Below are positions 35,117-45,789 of a DNA stretch of 64,000 nt, piece after piece (position 1 is the first letter of the stretch; every line of letters starts with the position of its first letter). The position numbers were made by a program, and so were the translations under genes. This DNA comes from Gossypium raimondii. Taxonomy: Eukaryota > Streptophyta > Magnoliopsida > Malvales > Malvaceae. Below the pieces are notes generated by a model that was not told the origin of the DNA, did no database searches, and saw only the letters and a list, made by a program, of their open reading frames with translations. The stretch spans positions 9,300,001 to 9,364,000 of the forward strand of contig NC_068569.1 in assembly GCF_025698545.1 (NCBI RefSeq), read 5' to 3'.

Positions 35117-36485
35117 CTTGCCTGGACTCGGGGTTTCTAAGTATATAGTATTTCATCTGGTATGGGGGTTTGGGATGAGAGTTTGTATTTTTCTTGTTTT
35201 TACTGTTATTTGATTGAGAGCTTTCACACCATTTGAATATGGTGGATGATGATTGATGTTGTGGGGGAATATTTTGTGTACAAAATGTTTTCTTATGTAG
35301 AAAAAATAGGGGGAAACATGTTGAATATCATAAATGTTAATGGGACTATATACGGTGGAAATCTTCATTTCAAGAAACTTTAACTTTGAAGAAGAAGAAT
35401 TGTAAGAATTGTCGTATCAGGTGAGGCGGCTGAGAAAATCTTCAGCTTAGAAAGTGGAAAATCTTGGCAATGCAATCTGGCGTGGGACATGGGTAAACGA
35501 AACGTGTTTTAGAATATGGACTGAAAATTAATGCTAATGGTCCCGCTGTTTGTAATTGTAACAATAATTAATTGCTGTTTTGTTTGTTTGTATTTTATAT
35601 GTTTATGTTATATGGATTTTGAATTTATCCACGTATTTGAGTTTGAGCTTATATAACATATATGCATACACATATGTTTTTTGCGAAATTATTTGAGTTG
35701 TATAATTATATTGTATTGTTTTAAACTTCTAGGTATTTCATTTGACTGGCAATTATGGCCTTGTCATTGGGCTTTGGACTATTTTTCATGTACGGAATTT
35801 GGACGTTTGCATGTGGGGGCGCACACACTTGGAATCCGACTTAGCCAAGTCGTCGATGGCTTTTCTTATTTTCTTCCTCTTTTTGTCTTTTTACAACACA
35901 ACTTTGATTTCTTTTTTAAATTTCGACTTAATGACTCATTTTACTCCCTTTTTTTTTTTACCATTTCTTATTTATAAAATACGCTTTTCTCTAAAAACAA
36001 TATTATAACAAATTCCAAATAATAGTATAACTATTTACATGCATGTTTAAATAGCAATTTTACATTTTAGGGGGGGCCGGGGCTCCTGCCAACCCCCTAG
36101 ATTCGCATTAGCAGGAATATATAAATTTGAGTGTGTTAAAATACATTATCCCAAGGTACTGTAAATAGTTACGGACACCAACTTATTCAAAAACAAAAAC
36201 AAACACAAAATGAAAAGAATATTTACAAGAAGCTGATGCTTGAACAGATTTCCTCTCCTATTCTGTTTTTAAATTGTGTGTTTCCCCAATTCTTCTGCAA
36301 TGTTATATTTACAACATTCTAAGTTCATAACAATTACTGCTTATAGGTGACAAAATCATAGAAACAACTCTTTGTCCGCCGGTATATTTCCCAGCAAGAC
36401 AGATATAAATCCTAAAATAGAAACGAGAAAAAAAAAACTCTAAATTGATCTTATGTTTTGAGATATTAATTCCATCCCATTTTTT
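35117..36485. other. convergent spacer between Tag-like and WRKY genes
   Basis: The two genes end toward each other, so both 3' UTRs lie here. There is a truncated hAT MITE at 36053-36109. Overlapping frames at 35681-36008 are pyrimidine-rich, Phe/Leu-biased and probably not coding. Confidence 0.55.
36053..36109. mobile_element. hAT-type MITE fragment, copy 3
   Basis: AGCAATTTTACATTTTAG followed by GGGGGGGCCGGGGCTCCTGC and CCCCCTAGATTCGC matches the right end of the MITE at 40331-40562 (GGCAATTTTTTATTTTAG, GGGGGGCCGGGGCCCATG, CCCCCCTAGAATCGCC). Only about 57 bases remain; the left three quarters are missing. Confidence 0.75.
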
Positions 36486-37886
36486 TTATTCAACTGGACT
36501 TTGCTGAAACATTCTTCCTGAAATGGCAGCTGCCAATGCTGCTGTGAATTTTGGGTCTTTCGTCAAAGAAGTAGCCATCTGTTCCACCAAATATTGTCTG
36601 ACTTGCGGTGAATCCATTTTTGGCTGACTGGAGCTGCAGATTCTAGCTACATCACTACCACTGGGCTTGGTTTTGCCGAAGTCTAGAGTCATGGTTGGTC
36701 CAGATGGGTTCAATGAGGCTGAACCACGGTGGCTTGAACCTGATGTTGGTTCCATTTGAGAAGGAGGAAGATGGTTGTGTTCACCTTCATATGTTGCGAT
36801 CACCACTGATTGATCATCAATACTTCTTTGCACCTAAAAACATCAACCCAAAAATCAACTTTAGTTTAATTGTTTTCAGCTGAAAATGTTTGATGAATTG
36901 TGGGTTGGAACTTTAAAAGAGTTTTGATTTTACAAACTGTAATGCAATGAAGCCAGCCAACCAGGGTTTACCTTCTTTTTAACAGGGCAGGTTGGAGCAA
37001 AAGAACACTTGAAGTAAGCTCTTGGGGAAGGATTATCCCTGGTCACCTTCTGCCCATATTTCCTCCATTGATATCCATCCTTTACAACCTGAATTTGTTC
37101 AACCAATTTGCATAAGAAATCAAGTAAATTTCTTCGAGTACTTGAAATCCACAGAAGAGTATATATATTTTATGTGAAATTATCTTACAAGGCTAGTATC
37201 AGATGCCTCAGTCCTGACATATACTCTAGAAACTTTGGCCTTTATAATTTCTTCTTTGGGTTTCTTGCATGAATCTTCATCAGTTGAGCTGCTCTCTGAG
37301 TTTCCAATGATCCCAAAGTTATAATTATCGTTGTTGTTGTTGTGGTTGTTGTTTCTGCTTTCAGATTTTCTTTTCTTTGAATGGCTGAGTTCTTTTTCTG
37401 GGATTTTGCTCATTAAATTCGTCAACTGGCTTTGCAAAGCATTGTAGCTCTCACACATTGCTGCTAACATTTCTGTCAGCTTCTTGTTTTCTTCGTTGAC
37501 ACGGTTCAATTCTTCCACTAAAGCACCACTCTGCAAAACAAACAGCATTAGATTCAGTTTCAGATCCCAAGAAAAAACAAAAAAATCTTATGTTAATTTT
37601 AATTCATTTCGGAGTTGGAACTGTTCCATATGTAAGATATGCATAAACTCACCTCTTCTTTCATAGAAAGTTTCTTTCCAAACACAATCAAGTTGCCATT
37701 TCCACTTGGTTCCTTCTTCTGAAACATATATGATAACAGATTGAAAAGCTTTCTCAGTATAAGAAAATTCAAGTAAGAAAACAGGAAATAAGACAACAAC
37801 ATTTCCAGAACAAAATTTTGATGTACCGGAGTGTCAAGTGGTAAGGGCCCATCTGAAGAAGGATTTAGATCCAGTGAAGTATCCAT
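36486..37886 (-). CDS. WRKY40: WRKY transcription factor, group IIa (WRKY40-like)
   Basis: Five minus-strand exons join in frame: 37886-37827, 37718-37653, 37530-37189, 37088-36972 and 36833-36486; 310 residues, GT-AG introns. The N-terminus [14 protein letters not shown] is typical of group IIa. Exon 3 begins with a leucine-zipper coiled coil (residues about 45-82: [15 protein letters not shown]...LQSQL) used for homo- and heterodimers, followed by a basic KKRKSE nuclear signal and an Asn-rich stretch. Exon 4 has the WRKYGQK heptapeptide; the zinc site is CX5C then X23 and HXH (CSFAPTC, HNH). The intron after PVKKK is the position expected in groups IIa and IIb. WRKY40-type factors bind W-boxes and mostly repress defence and abscisic-acid genes. 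Versus WRKY18/60 the assignment is by overall likeness. Confidence 0.92.
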
Positions 37887-37987
37887 AGCTTTTTTCTCCC
37901 AACAAAAAACTGCTATATTTCAACCTTTTAACAAAGACCCAGATCGAGTTAATCTACCAAAAACCTGGAAATTGCCTCAAACTCACC

Positions 37988-38009
37988 GAAGAAGAAGAAG
38001 AAGAAGAAG
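37988..38009. repeat. (GAA)n microsatellite in the WRKY 5' leader
   Basis: Seven GAA units on the plus strand, so the WRKY leader reads (TTC)n about 100 bases upstream of its ATG. CT-rich leaders are common in plant genes. Confidence 0.9.
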
Positions 38010-38062
38010 CTAAGTTTTGCTTGAAGTCCTTCAACTCAAGTTGTCCAACCAAATCCAGGAAG

Positions 38063-38079
38063 TCTATATATTATATAGA
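38063..38079 (-). promoter_or_regulatory. probable TATA box of the WRKY gene
   Basis: A near-palindromic TCTATATATTATATAGA about 180 bases upstream of the ATG. It fits a TATA box followed by a 150-base CT-rich leader. Confidence 0.5.
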
Positions 38080-38351
38080 AACAAGAGAAAGAATAAAGGG
38101 CTGAGGAAACTTGGAGCCAACGGTGATAAAAATAAAGAAAGAAGAAAGAAAGAAAAGATAAACAAGTGAGAAAGAAGGTGGCATGTGATTTGAGTTAACC
38201 TGATAGAGCTATAAAGTAGGAGGGGTTTATTTAATTATATAGTAGTACAAACATGAAGAATGTGCTCATCAATAAAATAACTTCTAAAAAAAGAAATTTA
38301 GATGATACTACTTATCGATTTGGTTTGAAAATCTTAAAAAAGTAGTGCCAA

Positions 38352-38418
38352 AGTCAAGCACACCTTGGGTGCTCTTCCTTTCTGTTTTGGGGGGAAGAGA
38401 GAAAGTTGATTGTTGACT
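38352..38418 (-). promoter_or_regulatory. pair of W-boxes upstream of the WRKY gene
   Basis: AGTCAA at 38352-38357 (TTGACT on the gene strand) and TTGACT at 38413-38418 (opposite orientation) lie about 470 and 530 bases upstream of the start codon. WRKY40-type genes are known to be controlled by WRKY proteins through W-boxes, so auto- or cross-regulation is plausible. Six-base motifs arise often by chance. Confidence 0.4.
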
Positions 38419-40330
38419 GAGTTTATATTATTTTTGTTTATAAAAATATAGTTATTATTTTTTATTGTATATAAAAATAAAATTATTATAAGCGATAGTA
38501 AAAGAGTTATTAAGTTATTATTATAAAAGTTAAATACATCCATTTTCTTTTTCCAATGATGGGAGCTTTGCCTTTTTGTCATGTTTACGATGAATTTTCC
38601 AGTTATATGAATCACTACTATTTATGATGTTTTTTATAGGGTGAGTAGAATTTTCTCTATTGAAATTTTGTTGTCATTCCATTCGTATTGTATTATATAT
38701 CATTATAATTTATATTTTTTATTTCTATAATTTGATCCAATTTTAATAAAACATTTAAACCATAAATTAATACTCGATAAATAAATTAAATTTAAAATTA
38801 TTATAAATATTCTTTTGGATCATTTTACAAAATTAATAATTAATAATTAGGTGGTTTCAATTACTTGTGTGAAGATAAAATTTTAAAATGTCATAGGCTT
38901 GATGGTCCAAATCTTCGCTAATTAAGTTATTTCGATGGTCCAAGTTAATCTATTAAAAGGGTAACTATTCTATTTTCTTCATGTCAAAGTTAAATTTAAA
39001 ATATATAAAATAATTTTTCGATGTCTATTAGCTGGAATAAAATATAATTAGAGAAATTGTCTAGCTTATAATGACCTGAAACAAGATAACACAACTCTTT
39101 AAATTTTATTAATAAATTTAAAAATAAAAATGACAAGTTTTAAAAACTAGTTCTTTTAAGTGGTTCCAAGTGCAAATATAATTATAATCATAAAAAAACA
39201 TACCAACTATAATTAAAATTAAATCATTACAATACATAAATAAATAAATACATCTAAACTTTATTAAAATAAATTTAGGCAATAAGACTTAAACTAAAAC
39301 AAATCTGGAGAGAATTACACATTGGTTTTGATAAGGAGAAAAATTAATCAACTAATCTAATTGAAATAATTTTAGAAAATACCAATTGGTTTCTAACCCG
39401 ATTCTGTAATTTCTCAAATGTTAAATTCCATTAAAGAAAAACTTAGCTTTTGGGGTTAAAATAATGAAGGTTGTTTTCTGGAATCAAACAGATAGGGAAA
39501 TTGTCAACGCTTTGACAAACACATGTTTAACCTGTTTGTACTTAATAAAGTGGACGGTGGAGACAATAAATAAATGGGGTTCCAAAAGTCAATCTCCGAC
39601 TCCGACTCCGACACACAGAAAAGAGGAAAAAGTACGTAGACCTCAAGACTCGGGCGTGGACCATGACTCACTCCCACTAAACAACGAATGTAATTCGTGT
39701 TTGACCAGTTCAATGAACCTGTAAATTTTAAATTCCAAGATAGTAATCTATGTCTATGTCCAGTTAATTTACATATCCATTTTCTCAAAGTTCTGCACCC
39801 CAGTCACTGTCTCCTTTAATTTCTCTCTCCACGATCTAAATGTTACATTTATCAAATTCAAATACCTCGTGTTTTTATATATTCATCTTCTTTTTACGTT
39901 GGTTTTAATTTTATTTAATATTTGATAAATATTCTTAGATTTGCCAATCATTTTATTTTTTTATATAAAGGTTGATTTCTTATATTTTTAATGTTTAATT
40001 TTGACTTTTATTATGTGCGACTATTATGTGTAAGTTTTGTTTGATTATATTTCTGTTTTTATTTATTTATGTTTTGTATTGATTTGATTTTATATATTTA
40101 TAATTATATTGTAATTATGAATGTATTATATTTACACATGTAAAATCAAGATTTGAAAGTCTTGTTATATATATATATTAAGTGATTGCCTCCTTGTTTC
40201 AAGTAAAAATAAGGAATTTGTTTAAATTTATGGTTAAAATAATTTTAAAATATCCAAGAGATTTAAATATTTGTCGATATGGCAGTTAATTAACTACAAA
40301 GTTAATACTTTGTGAATATTGGGATCCAAA
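38419..40330. other. AT-rich spacer, no gene seen
   Basis: Mostly 75-80% A+T. The exception is 39460-39800, more balanced in composition, with open frames on both strands (39464-39724 plus, 39504-39788 minus) that share no motif with any family I know; it could be a decayed gene or an untranslated transcript. Confidence 0.5.
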
Positions 40331-40562
40331 CAGGGGCGAAGCTAGAACAATTTTTAAGGGGACTGAATGAAATTTTAATTTTTTATAGTCTATATCTTTA
40401 TAATTTTTAAAGGATTAAATCGAATTTTTATAATTTTAGGGGGGTCAAAGTACTATTTTATCTTTACTAATTTAAAATTTTTAAAAATTTAAAAGGCCTA
40501 AATGGCAATTTTTTATTTTAGGGGGGCCGGGGCCCATGTCAGCCCCCCTAGAATCGCCTCTG
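40331..40562. mobile_element. hAT-type MITE, copy 2 (intact ends)
   Basis: 232 bases beginning CAGGGGCGAAGCTAG and, read from the other strand, CAGAGGCGATTCTAG. It is flanked by a perfect 8-bp duplication, GATCCAAA, at 40323-40330 and 40563-40570. The 8-bp duplication and CAGGGGCG-type ends indicate the hAT superfamily; no transposase is encoded. Sister copies: 18669-18898 (inverted) and 36053-36109 (fragment). Confidence 0.88.
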
Positions 40563-40637
40563 GATCCAAACTTAAATTACATACCATGTATACTATACGT
40601 AGATTATTTAATTTTTTTAAATTTAAGTTTAATTATA

Positions 40638-41259
40638 TGTATTAGGGGTTGACCCTTATAAACGACAAACAAAAAAGTAGAGAAGATCAAACACAAATAT
40701 TTTACGTGAAAAACTTATCTGAAGAGGATAAAATCACGGGTAAAGGAGGCTTCAACTTTTCACAAAATGAATAAACAAACGAGAGTACAATATGGAGAAA
40801 ATAAACCAAAATGTACTAAATGTACATTATCCAAAACCTCAAATACAAAGCCCTAACTTTCATAGAATTCTCTCAAAAGAGGTATAAAATTCTCTCTATA
40901 GTTACCACGAAACCTCTCACCAAAACTCATATGCGACTACATATTGTCGCCCCCAAAAAACAACATTATAGTACTACATCTTTAATTGACCTTTCAAAAT
41001 AGGGATACAAGGCCCTTTTAAATAAACTAAGATTGAAGGTTTAATCATACTAAAATTTCCCTGAAGTAATTAGAGTTTAACGGGAAAAAAACAACAAATT
41101 TTAATTGGGAGAATAAATCTGATTCATGTGGAGAACACATCGTTACGTCGTAACATCTCCATTTGCATCGTCACGACATTGTTTGCCGTTGCAATATTGG
41201 GAAACTTCTTGTCGTGACGTCGCCATTTATTCAACTGAAAATACGAGACACACCCCACA
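40638..41259 (-). mobile_element. probable solo copia-type LTR
   Basis: On the minus strand it starts TGTGGGGTGTGTCTCGTATT and ends AAGGGTCAACCCCTAATACA. The tail has the usual copia wording (CCCGTGATTTTATCCTCTTC, TTTTTCACGTAAAATATTTG). Flanking 5-mers TTATA (40633-40637) and ATATA (41260-41264) differ at one base. The start resembles the LTR at 47787 (TGTGCGGAGTGTGCCTCGTA), so they appear to be one family in opposite orientations. A short frame at 40820-41002 lies inside and is not a gene. Confidence 0.55.
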
Positions 41260-41264
41260 ATATA

Positions 41265-42641
41265 CAAGTAGTATCCCAATATATATTGATTGAAATCAAT
41301 GCACTGTGATTATTTGATTTTGATTGTGGTTATCCAAATATATTATATATATTATATGTGATTATATTTGAAATTGCACTTATAATTTTAAAAAAACCAT
41401 TTTACCATTTGTCTAGAAAAGCACCTACACTTTTATTAGAATGAATAAGTCATTAACATTTGATTTTATTAAATTATGTAAGTTGTTTACTTATAACTAA
41501 GTTAATAACTTTCCATTTCAACTCGAATAAAATCTTTATTCTTTTTTAATTTGTATTTAAGTAAGCATGCTCTTAACAAAATTGATCTTTTCTTTTGGCA
41601 AATATGTTTTTATTGTTTAAATTTAATATTAATTATATCAAAAATTGATATAAATATATATATTCTAAATTATTGCAAAAGTAACCATACCAACCAAATT
41701 AGAATAAATTAAGGAGGAATTTGAAAAGCAAAAAAAGAATATGTTTGAAAAGACATATGGGTGCAGAATGCATTGTATGTTTGATATGAAGAATAAGATT
41801 AGGCGTCTAGTAGATCCTCAAAAGTTCATGTATCTTTCGGATAAGTTAATGAAAAATAATATAACATGTATAAAATCCAATTTCTTTTCCCCGTTCATAT
41901 CACGAGAATCCCCTCCCCAAAAAACAAAGGTGGAGTTAGATTCTGTCTTCGGAAATTTTTATTGGTCCCGCGTAAGATTGAGACATTTCGTGTTTAACAT
42001 TTATTTTTCTTACAAATTACTCATCATCTTCCAAACTTTTCAATGAAAATCTTATTTTTGGTAGAATTCATGATTTTATCGTCTTAGAAGCCCTGCCTCG
42101 GATATGTTTGCATGGTTGTTGGACTTACTCCCTCCATATATCGATTTGGATAAAGATTATAAATTATTTTTTAGTTAAATTGAATTAAAATTTGATTATT
42201 TTTTTAAAAATAATTTTTATAATTTTTATCAATTTATTTAATTAAAACTAGATCGATTGAATTGAGAATTAATAATTTGATTGATTTAAATACAATTCTC
42301 ATGATTGCAGTTAAGTCGTAAATAAATAAAGATGTTAAATAAAAATTAGGTGTGGAACATGAAACGGTTGAAAGTGAGAGCAAAAGTCATCAAATGGATG
42401 CCCTTGTCTATACAAGTTGGAACATTTAAGACAGAAGAGGGATTCCAAATGGTAGATATATAGACCACAAGTTTGACACGTTTTATCTCCTCTCTTCCAA
42501 TTTCAACTAATTAATGGATATAAAATTTTAGATCCATCTTTTATGTTTTAGATCGGTTTAGTCCAAAAAATAGGCCTAAAATTTTATCTAAATTCGGTCC
42601 AAGTTAAAAATGCTAAATCCAAATTTGATTCGACCCTTTCG
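41265..42641. other. AT-rich spacer
   Basis: No gene supported. A 101-codon frame at 41741-42046 has no recognisable features. From about 42520 a sequence with AGGCCTAAAATTTTATC starts that looks like the edge of the repeat also present at 42850-43090. Confidence 0.5.
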
Positions 42642-42669
42642 TATTATTATTATTATTATTATTATTATT
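42642..42669. repeat. (ATT)n microsatellite, about 9 units
   Basis: Uninterrupted ATT triplets. Confidence 0.95.
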
Positions 42670-42849
42670 TTGATTATCTTTTATCTGGAAACAAATTTAA
42701 AAAAATATAATACATTAAATATACTAAAAATATTAAAATACATGTTTCCCAACAAATTGAAAATACATTAAAAATGTCTTTATACTTAAATAACACTAAG
42801 ATAATTGCAACTTATCAAGCAAATACCTCTAAAATAATAGCAAAATTAA

Positions 42850-43090
42850 AAATAAAATAATAAAGTTATACAATATATAAACAATAACAACAAAATAGTA
42901 GTATTATAATAACAAAATGGTCAGGTCGGGATCGGACCAAAAATTCCTACCCGAAGCCCGGCTTATTTAGAAAATAGACTTTATTTTTTATCCAAACCCA
43001 TTTTTTGAGCCTATATTTTTATTTAAACATTATTATTTTTCAAGCGGACCTTCAGAATTGGCCCGACTCTGATCAAGTTTAATTAACATT
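42850..43090. repeat. dispersed repeat, copy A
   Basis: Contains TTAGAAAATAGACTTTATTT, TTATCCAAACCCATTTTTTG, GAGCCTATATTTTTATT, AAGCGGACCTTC and a terminal CTGATCAAG. The same order with small changes occurs at 44850-45130. The type is unclear; it resembles a Malvaceae repeat with GGGCGGGCC wording that I cannot name. Confidence 0.65.
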
Positions 43091-44562
43091 TGTATTCATG
43101 GATTATTTATGAAAAATACATTTTTAAAATTTTGTTTGAATCCAAATTTTATCGATGCTAAGTGTGTCAAGCAGTTTAATCCGTAAATACGTCTAGAGAA
43201 GACACATATTACTCTTCTTCTTTTTTTCTTCATTGAAAAATATACATATAGCTAAGAGTTATCCATATTCTAGGTCGATGTTTTAATGTTATAAAATGCT
43301 ATACTTATAAAAGTATTCAATGAAGCTTGTATTATTCTAACTAGCCTGGCTACAATGACTTTTGGTCAAAATGACTCACGTAAAATAACCTAACTATGAT
43401 GAAATCAGATGTGAAATTGTTTGAAATTAGAATTCCAATTTACTTACTTAACTGAATTCAATTAACCATATCAAATTAAGTAAAGTTCTTGACCCAATAT
43501 TTAAGGTCATAGATGCAAATTTGAATTTTATTTCTTCGAAACAATATTTTCGGATACCAAATGTATTTCCACTCAAGAAATTAAGCATATGAGTATTAAT
43601 GAAATGACAAAAGTTCGTAATAATATAACGACTAGTTTGATGGCAAATGGATGACAACTTCATGATTTTTAAATATTTGTTTTTACTTGTTTGGATATGT
43701 AACTATTTCTTGAATATTTATACACTCTTAATTTATTTTAATTTACCTATGTAAAATGATTTATTATACAACTTTATATTAATTGAAATGATATTTAACA
43801 AATTTATTAAGAGCGTGACATAATTATCACTAATTTATATACTAAGAACATGACATAATTATCACTAAGAATATAGTTTACAATTATATTGATACACTAT
43901 TAATATTTATCAATTTTCATAAGGTTAATCTTTGTAAATAAGGAACTTAAGAAATTTGGTTATATAAACTTTTAAAATATTCACTAATTAATTTTCATAA
44001 TGGATGTTTTAATTCTTTGAAAATAATATTTTATTTCAATAATTTTATCTAATAATAATTAAAATATTATAAATAAATAAATATTTAATAATAAAATATG
44101 TGATCATTTTACATATATTAACTTTCGGTTATCAATTAAGGTTTATCAAAATCACTACAACTAACAATGAAGTAAATTTGAATGAATGGAAATGGAAAAA
44201 ACCGGAGAACAGTGATGCATTGCATAGGTAGTCTGGTGGGTCATAGTTCTTTGCACGTGTTTTTGAATTTGAACTGTGGTTGAAAAGTTGGGGCGGGCCG
44301 TAAAGTTCCAATTTATAGAAAGCACAGCACATAACCACCTTTTACCCTTTTTGAAAGAAAGCACATAACTCTGCACTCCCGTATTACTTTTTAAGGGATC
44401 AAACAGGAAGTTTGACTTCAAGGTGACTTTAGAGATTCCTGTCGGCTTATTGATAAAGGTGTATTTTTTATAAAGAAAAAGTGAAAAAATGAGAGAAGGG
44501 AAAGGAAAAATAAAAGAAAGTGAATCTTTGGTGTATTAGGTAAGAAAAAAAAAGTTAGGAGA
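43091..44562. other. AT-rich spacer
   Basis: Nothing recognisable. Frames near 43448-43663 and 44132-44421 on the minus strand lack motifs. The 44380-44560 part is purine-rich. Confidence 0.5.
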
Positions 44563-44571
44563 GGTTATTAT

Positions 44572-45780
44572 GGCCAATTTACCAATAAAAGCTTAATTTT
44601 TTATAAATTTATCAAAATGGGCCCGGTATTTTATTATTTATCTGAATGAGCCATTTTCCGACAAATCGCGTCCACGTCAGCGCGATGTCAGGGGACGTGC
44701 CAGGAAATCGCGACCACGTCAGTGCGCTTTGTTGACGTGGCAACAAATCGCATCCACGAGGGGGCGATTTGTTGCCACGTCAGCAAAGCGCGCTGACGTG
44801 GCCGCGATTTTATAAAAAAATTAAGCTTTTGTTGGTAAATTGGCTAGTACAAATAACAAAAACAATAGCAAAAATAACAACAAAAACAGCAGAAAAATAA
44901 CAGCACCAAAACACTAGGAACAACAAGATAATTTTTATTAAAAATAATTAATTTATTTGGGTCGAGCCCTAGCCAAAAACTTTTACCCGAGACTCGATCC
45001 GTTTAGAAAACGGGCCTCATTTTTTATTCAAACACATTTTTCGAATTTATATTTTTATTCAAATCCTACTATTTTTTGGGCGGACCTTCGACCCAAGCTA
45101 GACAACCCGAGCCATGATCAGGTCAATAATCGGAAGTTCGTTCAATTTGTACTTTCTTGTTGATCTTTTTACCTATTGTTTGAATGCTTTTCTTTTTCTT
45201 TTTTATTTTCCTTAAAAAGAATTCCTTTTTGCTATTAACCATCACCAATAGAAAATTTTTATCATCCGTTTTTAATCATTAATGTCATTATAATTAAAAT
45301 ATCTTTCATTATTTTTATTAATTGCTAATTTTGTAACTCTTATTTTAAATCACTATGAATAATTGTGAAAGAACTTTTGACCCTTTAAAATTTTGACTCT
45401 AATTTTTTTATTTCTCTCAATTTATTTTTTTAAACTTTATCGTCAATATGCTTTAGTCTTCCTTTCCACCTTCTTTCGAAATATCTTATTTAATTATTTG
45501 CAATGCTTCCTCTCAACACCAAAATTGAGAGAAAATTTGAGAGAGGATTAGTTTGTGAAAAAAAAAGGGTGGGGGTATTTATAGTTTTTTTGGACCGTTG
45601 GGGGAATCATGCCACGTCGGTAGCGCATTGCCGACGTGGCGCATGATTTCTTGGCACGTCCCCTGACATCGCGCTGACGTGGACGCGGTTTGCCGGAAAA
45701 GGCCCATTCCGGTAAATAATAAAATAACTGACCCATTTCTGTAATTTAAAAAAAAAAAGGTTTTTTTTGGTAAATTGCCC
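44572..45780. mobile_element. non-autonomous Mutator-like element (1.2 kb)
   Basis: A perfect 9-bp direct repeat GGTTATTAT lies at 44563-44571 and 45781-45789, the duplication length of Mutator elements. Ends are GGCCAATTTACC and, on the other strand, GGGCAATTTACC. The inverted arms stay alike for about 150 bases, including GCGTCCACGTCAGCGCGATG and TCAGGGGACGTGCCA at about 44668-44703 and on the opposite strand at about 45651-45688. The middle holds AT-rich sequence and dispersed repeat copy B. No transposase. The left arm is itself a near-complete inverted repeat (44572-44844), giving three element ends in one insertion. Confidence 0.85.
44850..45130. repeat. dispersed repeat, copy B, inside the Mutator-like element
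   Basis: Matches 42850-43090 in the same orientation: an AACAACAAAAACAGC-type lead-in, then CCGTTTAGAAAACGGGCC, TTTTTTATTCAAACACATTT, TATATTTTTATTCAAATCC, GGGCGGACCTTCGACCC and CATGATCAGGTC. The element either captured this repeat or was invaded by it. Confidence 0.65.
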
Positions 45781-45789
45781 GGTTATTAT

